Numbered from the stretch's first letter, positions 8,546 through 17,426 are shown. The stretch: DNA of 64,000 bases from UBA7803 sp040219935 (GCA_040219935.1 JAVJUA010000011.1:186001-250000); one strand, 5' to 3'. The notes: generated from the sequence alone by a model not told the origin. A program made the numbers and translations.

Positions 8546-8651
8546 GCAGCATGGTGACCGCGAGAAGCCCGAAGGCGACCCCGATCAGAACGAGGACGTT
8601 GAAGCCGATCTTCCTGATGGCCTGAGAGTCTTCGGCGGCGAGGTATTGCAC
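8538..8651 (-). CDS. 37-residue single-pass membrane protein behind an FNR-type promoter
   Basis: A small gene with GTG start: 37 codons plus TGA. The peptide is MQYLAAEDSQAIRKIGFN (mixed charge), then about 19 hydrophobic residues (VLVLIGVAFGLLAVTMLLT), so one membrane helix at the very C-terminus. CAGGAG lies 9 nt before the GTG. The upstream region has a perfect FNR/ANR box and a -10 at class II spacing (see 8685-8725), which is strong support that this short frame is expressed. I do not recognise the family; it is not CydX or CcoQ by sequence. It is tail-to-tail with the EF-hand gene. Confidence 0.6.
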   Translation of the reverse strand: MQYLAAEDSQAIRKIGFNVLVLIGVAFGLLAVTMLLT

Positions 8652-8684
8652 GATCGATCGCTCCTGTGAACGGTTGATCGTGCC

Positions 8685-8725
8685 AGCATAGGCGCCGCCG
8701 CGGCCGGCACCTTGATCCTGATCAA
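8685..8725 (-). promoter_or_regulatory. FNR/ANR-type anaerobic promoter
   Basis: TTGATCCTGATCAA at 8712-8725 is a perfect match to the FNR/ANR consensus TTGATNNNNATCAA. On the minus strand a -10-like TATGCT occupies 8690-8685. If its first base is -12, the centre of the box lies at about -40.5, the position of class II FNR activators. The predicted start of transcription (about 8678) gives a leader of about 27 nt to the GTG at 8651. No -35 hexamer is needed in such promoters. Confidence 0.75.
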
Positions 8726-8734
8726 GTCCGGACG

Positions 8735-9250
8735 TTACATGCCCTTGGCCGCCTGGCCGGGATCACGCGTCATGCGGTCGAGCACGCCCATGCCGAAGGC
8801 CGACACCACGAACGTCAGGTGGATGATCACGTACCAGAGCAGCTTGTCGTTATCGACGTTGGGCGTGTTCATGAAGATCTTCAGCAGGTGGATCGACGAG
8901 ATGGCGACGATGGACGATGCCACCTTGTTCTTCAGGCTGGTGTAATCCATCTTGCCGAGCCAGCCGAGCTTCTCGGTGTCGGTGCCCAGGTCGAGCCGGG
9001 ACACGAAGCTCTCGTAGCTCGACAGCATCACCATCACGATCAGCCCGCCCACCAGGGCCAGGTCGATCAGCGACAGCACCACCAGCACCAGGTCTGCCTC
9101 CTTGATCTCGAGGATGGCCGGCAGCACGTGGAAGACCTCCTGGAAGAACTTGATGCCCAGCGCCAGCAGGGCCAGGCTCAAGCCCAGGTAGATGGGGGCC
9201 AGAATCCAGCGCGCGGAGTAGATGCCCTTCTCGATCATTCGTTCCAGCAT
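8735..9250 (-). CDS. yqhA: UPF0114 family inner membrane protein (YqhA-like)
   Basis: 171 residues with about four membrane segments and the conserved family core: MIEKGIYSARWILAPIYLGL at the start and YTSLKNKVASSIVAISSIHLLKIFM near 100-125. UPF0114 is a widespread proteobacterial family without an established function. The start lies 9 nt after the stop of the nitronate monooxygenase gene, so the two are probably one transcript. Length matches the family. Confidence 0.9.
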   Translation of the reverse strand: MLERMIEKGIYSARWILAPIYLGLSLALLALGIKFFQEVFHVLPAILEIKEADLVLVVLSLIDLALVGGLIVMVMLSSYESFVSRLDLGTDTEKLGWLGKMDYTSLKNKVASSIVAISSIHLLKIFMNTPNVDNDKLLWYVIIHLTFVVSAFGMGVLDRMTRDPGQAAKGM

Positions 9251-9259
9251 GATGCCCGC

Positions 9260-10396
9260 CTATTCCTCCATCAGACCGGCGAGGCGCTCCGCCGCGGTGG
9301 CGAAATCCTCCATGAACGACTGCACCACCGAGCGCACCGACTGCGGCGCGTTCATCAGCCCGACCCCCTGCCCGACCCAGTAGGTGGCGAGCTGGCGGGC
9401 GCCCGGGTCGCCGGCTTCGGCCAGCTTGTTGATGCGCGACAGCGCCGGCTCGCTGACCAGGCTCTGCAGCGGCATCGGCAGCGGCTCCGGGGCCTCGTCA
9501 CTCTGCCAGGCGTCGGTCCACGCCGAGCGGAGCTGGCGCGTGTACTTGCCGGTGCGGCTGCGGGAGCGCACCGTCTGCCGCGAGTTGGCCGCCAGCATCT
9601 TCTCCTTCACCGGCGGCGAGGTTTCGGCTTCCGCCGTGGTCAGCCACACCGAGCCGGTCCAGGCGCCGGCGGCGCCCATGGCCATGCAGGCCGCCATCTG
9701 CCGGCCGGTAACGATGCCGCCGGCCGCCAGCACCGGAATGTCGCCATACGCCCTGAGGGCCTCGATCACCTCCGGCACCAGCACCAGGGTAGAAATCTCG
9801 CCGCAATGGCCGCCGGCCTCGGTGCCGGAAACGATGAGGATGTCGACGCCGGCCTCGGCGTGCTTGATGGCATGCTCCGGGGCGCCGGTGAGCGCGCCGA
9901 CGGCGACGCCGGCCTCCCGTGCCCGCTCCAGCATGATGCGCGGCGGCACGCCCAGTGCGTTGACGATCATCTTGATCGGATGCGCGAAGGCGACGTCCAG
10001 CACGCGAGCGGCGCCCGACTCGCGCATGCCCGCGGCGAAGCTCGAGCCCACCTGACGGTCCCAGAGGCCGTCAGCAGATACGCCGTGCTCGGCGAGGATG
10101 CGATCGACGTAGGCTTTGTGCTCCGGCGGGATCATCGCTTCCACCTGCTCCGGCGTCAGCGAGCCTTCCTTATCGGCCATGCTGGTCGGCACGATCAGAT
10201 CGACGCCGTAGGGCATGCCGCCGACGTGCTCGTCGATCCAGGCCAGCTCGATCTCCAGCGACTCCGGCGTGTGTCCGGCCGCGCCGAGCACGCCGAAGCC
10301 GCCCGCCTTGCTGACCTCGGCGACCACGTCCCGGCAATGGCTGAAGGCGAACAGCGGAAACTCGATGCCCAGCATGTCGCAGACCTTGGATCTCAT
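9260..10396 (-). CDS. nitronate monooxygenase (2-nitropropane dioxygenase family)
   Basis: 378 residues with the FMN-binding TIM barrel of nitronate monooxygenases. AEVSKAGGFGVLGAAG at the N-terminus, IVSGTEAGGHCGE (the catalytic His follows AGG) and PVLAAGGIVTGRQMAACMAMGAAGAWTGS (phosphate-binding glycines) are the standard landmarks. The enzyme oxidises alkyl nitronates such as propionate-3-nitronate to protect central metabolism. GAGG lies 6 nt before the ATG. It is followed by the UPF0114 gene and is divergent from the BCCT transporter. The true substrate is not certain, since the family also contains enoyl-reductase-like members. Confidence 0.88.
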   Translation of the reverse strand: MRSKVCDMLGIEFPLFAFSHCRDVVAEVSKAGGFGVLGAAGHTPESLEIELAWIDEHVGGMPYGVDLIVPTSMADKEGSLTPEQVEAMIPPEHKAYVDRILAEHGVSADGLWDRQVGSSFAAGMRESGAARVLDVAFAHPIKMIVNALGVPPRIMLERAREAGVAVGALTGAPEHAIKHAEAGVDILIVSGTEAGGHCGEISTLVLVPEVIEALRAYGDIPVLAAGGIVTGRQMAACMAMGAAGAWTGSVWLTTAEAETSPPVKEKMLAANSRQTVRSRSRTGKYTRQLRSAWTDAWQSDEAPEPLPMPLQSLVSEPALSRINKLAEAGDPGARQLATYWVGQGVGLMNAPQSVRSVVQSFMEDFATAAERLAGLMEE

Positions 10397-10535
10397 CGCA
10401 TACCTCGAAACACAGCAAAAAATCGGCCCGGGCGACTATAGCCGTCGCCGCGTCGAGTGGCCAGCCGCGGCCGCCGATCTGAAGAATGGCGCGTAACGGG
10501 TTATCCTGCGATCCGGATTCTTGCAGGAGACAGCC

Positions 10536-12146
10536 ATGCTGCAGCGCCTGGCAGACCGGCTCGGGCTGAACGCCGTGCCTCAGATCTTCTTCGTGTCAGC
10601 CGGCATCGCGGTGCTGTTCGTCGCTCTGGCCATCCCCTTCCGCACGGACTTCGCCGCCCTGTTCGGCGCCCTCACCAGCTTCACCGTCACCTACTTCGGC
10701 TGGTTCTACATTCTCAGCGTCACCGGCCTGTTGATCTTCCTGATCTGGGTCGCTCTGTCCCGCTACGGCAGCATCCGCCTGAGCCGCGACCACGAGGCAC
10801 CCGAGTACGGCACGGTCACCTGGTTCTCGATGCTGTTCGCCGCCGGCATCGGCACCATCCTCATGTTCTGGGGCGTCGCCGAGCCGATGTCGCACCTGGC
10901 CAACCCGCCGCTGGAAGGCGTGGAGGCGGGCACGCCGGAGGCGGCACGGCTTGCCATGACCATCGCCCTGTATCACTTCGGCCTGCACACCTGGACCATC
11001 TTCACGCTGCCCGCGCTCGCCATCGGCTACTTCGCCTACCGCCAGGGCCTGCCGATGCGCATCAGCAGCATCTTCTACACCGTGCTCGGCAAGAAGATCT
11101 ACGGCCCCTGGGGCTGGCTGATCGACATCATCGCCGTGATCGGCACCCTGTTCGGGGTGGCAGTCTCGGTGGGACTCGGCACGCTGCAGCTCAACAGCGG
11201 CCTCGGCTACCTGGTGGGGCTACCCAGCACGGCGGGCACCCAGATCGCCATCGTCGCCGTGATCACCTGCGTCGCCACCGTGTCGGTCGCGCTCGGGCTA
11301 GACCGCGGCATCAAGCGGCTGTCCCAGTTCAACATCGGCATCGCCCTGGTGATCCTGCTGTTCGTCTGGGTGGCCGGGCCGACCCTGTTCATCACCTCGG
11401 GAACGGTGCAGAACATCGGCGCCTACCTGCAGAACATCACCTGGATGGCGTTCTGGACGGAAACCTACCAGGGCACCCACTGGCAGCGTAGCTGGACCGT
11501 GTTCTACTGGGCCTGGACCATCTCCTGGGCGCCCTACGTGGGCATCTTCATCGCCCGCATATCCAAGGGCCGCACCATCCGTCAGTTCGTCGGCGGCGCC
11601 CTGGGCGCGCCGCTGCTGTTCACCATCGTCTGGTTCTCGGTGTTCGGGCTGGCCGCCATCGATCTCGAGCTCAACCACGCCGCCGGGCTGGCGGCCCAGG
11701 TGCAGGCCGATGTGTCGGTGGCGCTGTTTTCGTTCCTGGAGAACTACCCTCTGGCAACCCTGACGTCGCTGCTCAGCGTCGTGATCATCGTCGTGTTTCT
11801 CACCACCTCGGCGGACTCGGCGGCGCTGGTCATCGATCTGCTGTCACGACACGCCGACCAGCCGTCACACACCGGCCAGCGCGTGTTCTGGACGCTGCTG
11901 CTCGGCGCCATCGCGGCGACCCTGCTGCTGGGCGGCGGGCTCGGCGCGCTGCAGAACGTGATCACCACCCTCGGCTTTCCGTTCTGCGCCCTGCTGGTGT
12001 TCATGGCCGTGGCCCTGACCCGGGCGCTGCACGCCGACTACCTGGGCTACACCCTGGACGATCTGGCGGCAGGAAGGACGCCCGGCATCGACCCCATGGG
12101 GGCGGATCCGCCAGACGTCCAGGACCGCGACCGGCCGCCACGCTGA
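10536..12146 (+). CDS. BCCT family transporter (betaine/carnitine/choline type)
   Basis: 536 residues with 12 predicted membrane helices. The BCCT signature AAGIGTILMFWGVAEP (about 106-121) and the aromatic substrate box in YWAWTISWAPYVGIFIARIS (about 325-345) are both present. BCCT carriers import quaternary ammonium compounds, often in response to osmotic stress, which fits the ectoine locus in this window. The N-terminal tail is short and the C-terminal tail is short and acidic, not the long osmosensing tail of BetT. CAGGAG precedes the ATG at 10536; a TTG at 10521 is less likely. The substrate (betaine, choline, carnitine or DMSP) cannot be told. Confidence 0.9.
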   Translation: MLQRLADRLGLNAVPQIFFVSAGIAVLFVALAIPFRTDFAALFGALTSFTVTYFGWFYILSVTGLLIFLIWVALSRYGSIRLSRDHEAPEYGTVTWFSMLFAAGIGTILMFWGVAEPMSHLANPPLEGVEAGTPEAARLAMTIALYHFGLHTWTIFTLPALAIGYFAYRQGLPMRISSIFYTVLGKKIYGPWGWLIDIIAVIGTLFGVAVSVGLGTLQLNSGLGYLVGLPSTAGTQIAIVAVITCVATVSVALGLDRGIKRLSQFNIGIALVILLFVWVAGPTLFITSGTVQNIGAYLQNITWMAFWTETYQGTHWQRSWTVFYWAWTISWAPYVGIFIARISKGRTIRQFVGGALGAPLLFTIVWFSVFGLAAIDLELNHAAGLAAQVQADVSVALFSFLENYPLATLTSLLSVVIIVVFLTTSADSAALVIDLLSRHADQPSHTGQRVFWTLLLGAIAATLLLGGGLGALQNVITTLGFPFCALLVFMAVALTRALHADYLGYTLDDLAAGRTPGIDPMGADPPDVQDRDRPPR

Positions 12147-12232
12147 GGCGCCGGCCCGGTCGCCCGGCACGGGCGTGATCTGCTAACTTATGGCGTCCAT
12201 GAACGCAGCATGACGTCAGGGGGGGACCGGGC

Positions 12233-12793
12233 ATGGGCAGCGCGAACTGGCAGTTCTTCCAGGAATTCCTCAAGTCACCGCGCGTGGTCGCGTCACTGGT
12301 GCCGAGTTCGCCGCTGCTGGAGCGGCGGCTGGTGCGGGCTGGAGACGTGGGCAACGCCTCGGTGGTGGTAGAGCTCGGCAGCGGCACCGGCGGCACAACG
12401 CGCGCCCTGCTGGAGGCCATGGACCCTGCCGCCCGCCTCATCGCCATCGAGCGTCACGCCCCCTTCGCACGGGCGCTGGCCGACATCGACGACGATCGCC
12501 TGGTGATCGAGCACGGCTGCGCCAGCGCCCTGGGTGACGCCCTAGCCCGCTGCGGCGCACATTCGGCAGACGTGGTGGTGTCCGGGATACCGTTCTCGAC
12601 GCTGCCGCCGGATGTGGCGCGGCGCATCGTCGCCGCCGTGCACGGCGCGCTCTCGCCCGGCGGCCGCTTCATCGCCTATCAGGTCAGCGACCGGGTCACC
12701 GACTACGCCGCTGCCGAGTTCGGCAGGCCGCGGGTCGAATTCGAGCTGTGCAACGTGCCGCCGATGCGGGTGTTCATCTGGCGCAAGGCCTGA
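12233..12793 (+). CDS. class I SAM-dependent methyltransferase (phospholipid N-methyltransferase-like)
   Basis: 186 residues. The N-terminal FFQEFLKSPRVVASLVPSSP is typical of PmtA-like and rRNA-dimethylase-like proteins that begin with a helix contacting lipid or RNA. It is followed by the SAM-binding glycine loop VVELGSGTGGTT (about 45-56), an acidic ribose ligand in LIAIERH, and VVVSGIPFSTLP in place of the NPPY motif (about 117-128). This pattern fits phosphatidylethanolamine methyltransferases, but the substrate is inferred only. It is 86 nt downstream of the BCCT gene. Confidence 0.75.
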   Translation: MGSANWQFFQEFLKSPRVVASLVPSSPLLERRLVRAGDVGNASVVVELGSGTGGTTRALLEAMDPAARLIAIERHAPFARALADIDDDRLVIEHGCASALGDALARCGAHSADVVVSGIPFSTLPPDVARRIVAAVHGALSPGGRFIAYQVSDRVTDYAAAEFGRPRVEFELCNVPPMRVFIWRKA

Positions 12794-12808
12794 GCCCGCC
12801 GCCTCAGG
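12789..12808. terminator. possible hairpin between convergent genes
   Basis: CCTGAG at 12789-12794 and CTCAGG at 12803-12808 are exact inverse complements with an 8-nt GC-rich loop, at the meeting point of two convergent genes. There is no T tract on either strand, so intrinsic termination is only possible, not shown. Confidence 0.3.
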
Positions 12809-13667
12809 GCAGACGCACCCTGGCCGGCGCCACCGGGCACCCGGCCACCGCGACGTCGAACCGATGCACGGCGCCACCCCGATCGCTGCCGGAGCCGGTG
12901 GAACCCGAGACCACGTAGAGAGCGCGCAGGTCATCGCCGCCGAAGCACACCGACGTACACATGGGTTCTGGAATCTCGACGAACCCGGTCTGCCGCCCGG
13001 CAGGGTCGTAGACGGCGACGCCGTGGCCGCCACCGGCCAGGGCGACCCAGATGCTGCCATCCACCGCCACCGCCAGCCCGTCCGGCACGCCGCGATCGGT
13101 GACCACCAGCGGCGAGCGGCTGCCGAGGTCGCCATCTTCGCTCACGGGGTATTGCCACACCGTGCGCACGCCGGAGTCGGAGTGATACAGGGTGCGCCCG
13201 TCCGGGGAGAAGCCGAGGCCGTTGGTCAGGTGGACGTCGCCGGCGACGATGCGGGCCCGGCCGTCCAGGTCGATCAGCCAGAGATCGCCGGTGGCGTCGG
13301 CCGCCTGATCATCGTTCTCGAAGACGGGGCTGCGCCCCAGCGAGCCCGCGTAGATCCGCCCGGCCGCGTCGGTGGTGAAGTCGTTGTAGCCGACGTTGCC
13401 GGCATCGGGATCGCGGTCGAGCAGGGTCAGCGTCTCTCCACCATCGAGGGGCTTGTAGGCAATGTTGCGGCCGCTCACCACCAGCCCGCCGGCCTCATGC
13501 CAGGCCAGCCCGCCGATGCCGCGGCGGTGGGCAACCACGGTGCTGACGGCACCGGCCGGGTCCACACAGAAGACGCCGCCGTTCAGCACGTCGCTGAACA
13601 TCAGCCCGTGACCGGGCACCCACAACGGCCCTTCCACCAGTCCATAGCCCCGAGCCAGCGTCTGCAT
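12804..13667 (-). CDS. SMP-30/gluconolactonase-like beta-propeller hydrolase
   Basis: 287 residues with the SMP-30/gluconolactonase/LRE fold: EGPLWVPGHGLMFSDVLNGGVFCVD at the N-terminus (the metal-binding Glu follows LV), GYNDFTTDAAGRIYAGSLG in the middle, HLTNGLGFSPDGRTLYHSDS (the Asn and catalytic-site Asp) and VPDGLAVAVDGSIWVAL near 210. The family hydrolyses sugar lactones in a Ca2+- or Zn2+-dependent way. GAGGGGGG lies 7 nt before the ATG at 13667. The reading could extend to 13865, but those residues are Pro/Thr/Arg-rich and lack a ribosome site. No sugar dehydrogenase lies beside it. Confidence 0.85.
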   Translation of the reverse strand: MQTLARGYGLVEGPLWVPGHGLMFSDVLNGGVFCVDPAGAVSTVVAHRRGIGGLAWHEAGGLVVSGRNIAYKPLDGGETLTLLDRDPDAGNVGYNDFTTDAAGRIYAGSLGRSPVFENDDQAADATGDLWLIDLDGRARIVAGDVHLTNGLGFSPDGRTLYHSDSGVRTVWQYPVSEDGDLGSRSPLVVTDRGVPDGLAVAVDGSIWVALAGGGHGVAVYDPAGRQTGFVEIPEPMCTSVCFGGDDLRALYVVSGSTGSGSDRGGAVHRFDVAVAGCPVAPARVRLP

Positions 13668-13761
13668 GCGTTTACCCCCCTCGCCTGCGGGGAGCTTAAC
13701 GCAGAACCGGCCCGCCGGCCGAGGGGCCGACGGGTCGGTAGCGGACCTCAGCCGCTCCGGG

Positions 13762-14274
13762 TCATTCGCTCTGGCTGGCCACGTCGGCCGCCGAGACGAC
13801 GTCGAGGTTGCGCCGGGCGTTGGCGTTGTCCGGGTCGAGGGACAGGGCCCGCTCGAAGTCGTCACGGGCCCCGAAGTGGTCGCCGCTCAACGCCTTTACC
13901 ACGCCGCGATTGGAGTAGAGGTGGGTCATGATCTCGGCGCGCCGGCGCGGTGAGGGCGACACCGTGGTCCCGAGATCCACCGGCGCGGCCCGAACCGCCC
14001 GCTCGCAGCTCGCCATGGCCGCCGCCAGATCATCGGCCTTCACCTGGCTGACGCAGAGGTTGGTGGCGACTGCGTAGCGCTGGTCCGCAACGGTCGCCCG
14101 ACGCAGCATCGAGCTGGCGGCAGCATAGTCCTCGCTCTCGATCTGGGCATAGCCCAGTGAGTTCTCGAAGGCGGTGACGTGATACGCCGCATGGGCCGGC
14201 ACGGCTGTTGCCGCGCCCAGCGCCAGGGTCGCAACGAATGCAGCAGATCGCAGGGGTCGCTTGGTGTGGGTCAT
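13762..14274 (-). CDS. secreted tetratricopeptide repeat protein
   Basis: 170 residues. The signal peptide (about 1-29, ending AHA) is followed by TPR helices: GYAQIESEDYAAASSMLRRA, NLCVSQVKADDLAAAMASCERAV, and a canonical repeat YSNRGVVKALSGDHFGARDDFERALSLDPDNANARRNL. Such small exported TPR proteins usually scaffold envelope complexes; the partner is unknown. GGAG lies 9 nt before the ATG at 14274. It is about 70 nt downstream of the LysR gene, on the same strand. Confidence 0.8.
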   Translation of the reverse strand: MTHTKRPLRSAAFVATLALGAATAVPAHAAYHVTAFENSLGYAQIESEDYAAASSMLRRATVADQRYAVATNLCVSQVKADDLAAAMASCERAVRAAPVDLGTTVSPSPRRRAEIMTHLYSNRGVVKALSGDHFGARDDFERALSLDPDNANARRNLDVVSAADVASQSE

Positions 14275-14343
14275 CTCGTACAGCTCCGTTTGACAAGGTG
14301 ACCACCACAGTAGGCCCGGCATCCGGACGCGACAAACGATGGC

Positions 14344-15264
14344 TCATCCGGCGATCGATGAAGAACGCTCATGTATGTTCGCCTGCTTGTCATGCTCGGT
14401 GAAGGTGTCGACGATCCAGCGCCACAACGTCAGGGCCGCGTCGGGATGCTGGCTATCGCCACTGAGCACGGCGTGATAGTGATCGGCGCTCTCCAGGTCG
14501 AGTTCGAACATGCGCCGCAGCCGGCCGTGGGCGAACCAGGCCCCGCTCATGGGCATCGGTATCAGCGCCGCGCCGGCACCCTGCTCGGCCGCGCGCGCCA
14601 GCGCGAACATGCTGTCGAAGCGGATGATCTGCCGCGGCGGCGGCGCCTCCACGCCGGCGAGCTGCAGCCACTGGTGCCAGGCGCGCGGTCGCGACTGGTG
14701 CACCAGCAGCGTCATCTGCGACAAGGCACCCAACCCTTCCCCGGCATGAAGCCGATGCAGGTCCGGGCTGCAGGCCGGCACGTAGCGGATGGGAAACAGG
14801 GCCTGGCTCAGCGGGCCGTCCGGCCGGCGCAAGGACAGCACGATGCTGACGTCGGCGCGACCGGAGAGCCGCGCCCCGGGCGCCGTGGTTTCGATGCGCA
14901 GATCGACATGGCGATGCGCCTGGGAGAACGCCGCCACCCGCGGCATGAACAGCTCGCTGGCAAAAAACTCGGGCATCTGGATCACCAGCGGGCAGCGCTG
15001 CGGACGCCGCCGGAACTCGACCACGGCGCGCTCGATGGCGCGCAGGTGCGGCTGCACCTGCTGCTGCAGCGTCCGCCCGTCGTCGGTGAGCGCCACCGAC
15101 CGGGTGCGGCGCTCGAACAGGGTCACACCGAGCTGCTCTTCGAGGCTCTTGATCTGATGGCTGACCGCGGACGCGGTCAGGCAGAGCTCCTCCGCGGCAT
15201 CCTTGAAGCTGAGATGCCGGGCGGCCACGCAGAACGCTCTCAGGCCGCGGAACTGCACCTGCAT
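14344..15264 (-). CDS. LysR family transcriptional regulator (GcvA-like)
   Basis: 306 residues: an N-terminal winged helix-turn-helix (about 7-62, RAFCVAARHLSFKDAAEELCLTASAVSHQIKSLE) and a LysR substrate-binding domain from about 90. The protein resembles the GcvA/AmpR branch. It is divergent from an FAD-dependent amine oxidoreductase gene starting at 15491, the usual arrangement for a LysR regulator and its target, so control of that gene is a reasonable inference. The 226-bp gap between them would hold the operator. Confidence 0.88.
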   Translation of the reverse strand: MQVQFRGLRAFCVAARHLSFKDAAEELCLTASAVSHQIKSLEEQLGVTLFERRTRSVALTDDGRTLQQQVQPHLRAIERAVVEFRRRPQRCPLVIQMPEFFASELFMPRVAAFSQAHRHVDLRIETTAPGARLSGRADVSIVLSLRRPDGPLSQALFPIRYVPACSPDLHRLHAGEGLGALSQMTLLVHQSRPRAWHQWLQLAGVEAPPPRQIIRFDSMFALARAAEQGAGAALIPMPMSGAWFAHGRLRRMFELDLESADHYHAVLSGDSQHPDAALTLWRWIVDTFTEHDKQANIHERSSSIAG

Positions 15265-15490
15265 GAGCTACTTCTCTGAACGTCGACGCCCAGGGTGACA
15301 GCAATTCGCGTGCCAGCGGTCAGCCGGCCGCCGGAGCCCATGCTGCGGCAGCACCGGGTGCGGACGCCGGGCACTGATGGTGCACTGCGCCATCGGCCCG
15401 CCCCATCCTGGGGCCCGGCCCAGGCCGAGGATGACAGACCACCTGCCCAGGGCTAACGTCGCAGGCTGCCGCCGACCACCCGGAGACGTC

Positions 15491-16864
15491 ATGCAGAACT
15501 CGCGCCGCAATGGCAGCCTGTGGCTCGATCAGGCACCGCCGCCCGCCGCAGCCGCTTCCGAGCCGCCGCCCGCCAGCGCCGACGTGGTCATCGTCGGCGC
15601 CGGCTACACCGGCCTGTGGACCGCCTACTACCTGAAGCGTGCCGAGCCCACCCTCGACGTGGTGGTGCTGGAAGCCGAATTCGTCGGCTTCGGCGCCAGC
15701 GGCCGCAACGGCGGCTGGTGCATCGGCACGGCCTGGGGTGTGGACGCCCTGCTCGCCGACCCCGAGACCCGCAGCCGCGGTATGGCCCTGCAACGCGCCC
15801 TGTTCGAAACGGTGGACGAGGTGGCGCGGGTGTGCGACGCGGAGGCCATCGATGCGCACCTCGACCGCGGCGGCTGCCTGCGGGTGGCGAGGGCGCCGTT
15901 TCAGGCCGACCGGCACCGCGCCGAGCTGGAGCAGCGCTACCGCCAGGGATTCAGCGAGCGCGACATGGTCTGGCTGGACGCGCCGGCAGCCCGGGCGCGC
16001 ATCGGCATGGCCGCCAACCACGGGGCGCTGTGGTTCCGCCACTGCGCCGCGCTCCACCCTGCCCGCCTGGTGCTCGGCCTGGCGGACGCGGCGCGCCGGC
16101 TGGGCGTACGCATCGTCGAGGAGACCCCGGTCACCGCCCTGGAACCCGGACAGGCGCACACGCCGCGCGGCACCGTGCGGGCCCGGCAGGTGCTGAGGGC
16201 CACCGAAGGCTACACGGCCTCCCTGGCCGGGGCGCGCCGCGACCTGCTGCCGGTGTATTCCATGATGGTGGCCACCGAGCCGCTGCCGGAGGCGCTCTGG
16301 CAGAGCCTGGGCCTGGCCGGCCGCGAGACCTTCGGTGACGACCGCCGGCTGGTGATCTATGGGCAGCGCACGCGCGACGGGCGGCTGGCCTTCGGTGGCC
16401 GTGCCGGCTACGACTTCGGCTCCGGGCGCCGGCGCGTGGTGGACCCTGCGGATCCCATGATCGCGCGGGTGGAGCGAGCGCTGCGCGAGCTGTTTCCGCC
16501 GCTGGCGGGTGCCGCCATCAGCCATCGCTGGGGCGGCGTGCTCGGCATATCGCGCCACTTCCGGCCCTGCGTCAGCTTCGACCGACGCAGCGGCCTGGGT
16601 TGGGCCGGCGGCTACGTAGGCGAGGGCGTGGCCGCCTCGAACCTGGCGGCCCGAATCCTCGCCGACCTGGTGCTGGAGCGCGACTCCGAACGCACCGGGC
16701 TGCCGTGGGTGGACGACCTGCCGCGCCGCTGGGAACCGGAGCCGCTGCGCTGGCTCGGCGCCCGGGCGCTGCTGTTCGCCGCCGCCCGGGCAGACCGGGC
16801 CGAGTACCGGATCGGACGCCCGTCACGCCTGTGGGGGCCCGTCTTCGACCGGCTGAGCCACTGA
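15491..16864 (+). CDS. FAD-dependent oxidoreductase (DadA/PuuB-like amine or amino acid oxidase)
   Basis: 457 residues with a DAO-type fold. The dinucleotide-binding motif DVVIVGAGYTGLWTAYYLKR starts near residue 30; GFGASGRNGGWC (about 70-81) is the FAD-contacting motif typical of PuuB/OrdL gamma-glutamylputrescine oxidases; GWAGGYVGEGVAASNLAARILADLV closes the FAD site near the C-terminus. No covalent flavin motif is obvious. GGAG precedes the ATG at 15491 by 5 nt. It is divergent from a LysR gene. The likely role is oxidative deamination of an amine or amino acid; the substrate is unknown. Confidence 0.85.
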   Translation: MQNSRRNGSLWLDQAPPPAAAASEPPPASADVVIVGAGYTGLWTAYYLKRAEPTLDVVVLEAEFVGFGASGRNGGWCIGTAWGVDALLADPETRSRGMALQRALFETVDEVARVCDAEAIDAHLDRGGCLRVARAPFQADRHRAELEQRYRQGFSERDMVWLDAPAARARIGMAANHGALWFRHCAALHPARLVLGLADAARRLGVRIVEETPVTALEPGQAHTPRGTVRARQVLRATEGYTASLAGARRDLLPVYSMMVATEPLPEALWQSLGLAGRETFGDDRRLVIYGQRTRDGRLAFGGRAGYDFGSGRRRVVDPADPMIARVERALRELFPPLAGAAISHRWGGVLGISRHFRPCVSFDRRSGLGWAGGYVGEGVAASNLAARILADLVLERDSERTGLPWVDDLPRRWEPEPLRWLGARALLFAAARADRAEYRIGRPSRLWGPVFDRLSH

Positions 16865-16897
16865 CCGCGAGCGGCCGCGGCGCCGCGGCCGGCGCCG

Positions 16898-17278
16898 TTA
16901 CCTGTTGCCGTCGACGCTCCACATGCCGCCGCCGCGGCAGGCGATGAACAGGAACGCGAAGCAGTACAGCACCGCCAGCTCGCCGCCGTTGTTCATGGGG
17001 AACAGGTCACGCATGCCGTGAGCGAGCCAGTAGGCCACCGCCATGGTGCCGCTGCAGATGAAGGCCGCGGGCCGAGTCAGCAGCCCGATCATCACCAGCG
17101 CGCCGCCGATCAGCTCGATGCCGCCGGCGCCGTAGGTGATCCAGTCCGGCGTGCCCTCCCGCGCCGGCGCCGGGAACCCGAACAGCTTCTGGGTACCGTG
17201 CCACAGAAACAGCAGCCCCGTAACGATGCGCAGCAGCGCGTAGCTCTGCCCTTCGAATCGGCTCAAGAACCCCAGCAT
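16898..17278 (-). CDS. DoxX family membrane protein
   Basis: 126 residues and four membrane segments in the DoxX arrangement: LLRIVTGLLFLWHGTQKLFGFP (about 15-36), GGIELIGGALVMIGLLTRPAAFI, and a C-terminal LYCFAFLFIACRGGGMWSVD. Bacterial DoxX proteins are linked to redox homeostasis at the membrane, but the activity is unsettled. GAGGAG lies 7 nt before the ATG at 17278. It is divergent from the FadJ-like gene. Confidence 0.88.
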   Translation of the reverse strand: MLGFLSRFEGQSYALLRIVTGLLFLWHGTQKLFGFPAPAREGTPDWITYGAGGIELIGGALVMIGLLTRPAAFICSGTMAVAYWLAHGMRDLFPMNNGGELAVLYCFAFLFIACRGGGMWSVDGNR

Positions 17279-17360
17279 GTCGTCTCTCCTCTCCCTGGTG
17301 CAGCGAGCATACGCTATCGTCCCGAGCCGCACAGCCACCCCGGCCGGGCGCATTCGCTGC

Positions 17361-17403
17361 TATAGTGCGCCCTCTGTTTTTCACGCGTCAGTCCCTGACG
17401 CGT
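17361..17403 (+). promoter_or_regulatory. FadJ-like gene promoter with perfect inverted repeat
   Basis: TATAGT at 17361-17366 is a good -10 element; no convincing -35 is seen 16-18 nt upstream. Just past the expected start of transcription lies a perfect 9-bp inverted repeat, ACGCGTCAG (17383-17391) and CTGACGCGT (17395-17403), separated by 3 nt. It ends 23 nt before the ATG. The symmetry suits a dimeric repressor operator or a short RNA hairpin. It does not match the FadR or PsrA consensus known to me. Confidence 0.5.
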
Positions 17404-17426
17404 CTGCCACTCAGGAGGGGACAGCC

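Noticed and set aside
8819..10441. Open frame of 540 codons on the plus strand
   Set aside because: It runs antisense to the UPF0114 and nitronate monooxygenase genes and has no recognisable motif, only a repetitive His/Gln/Arg composition.
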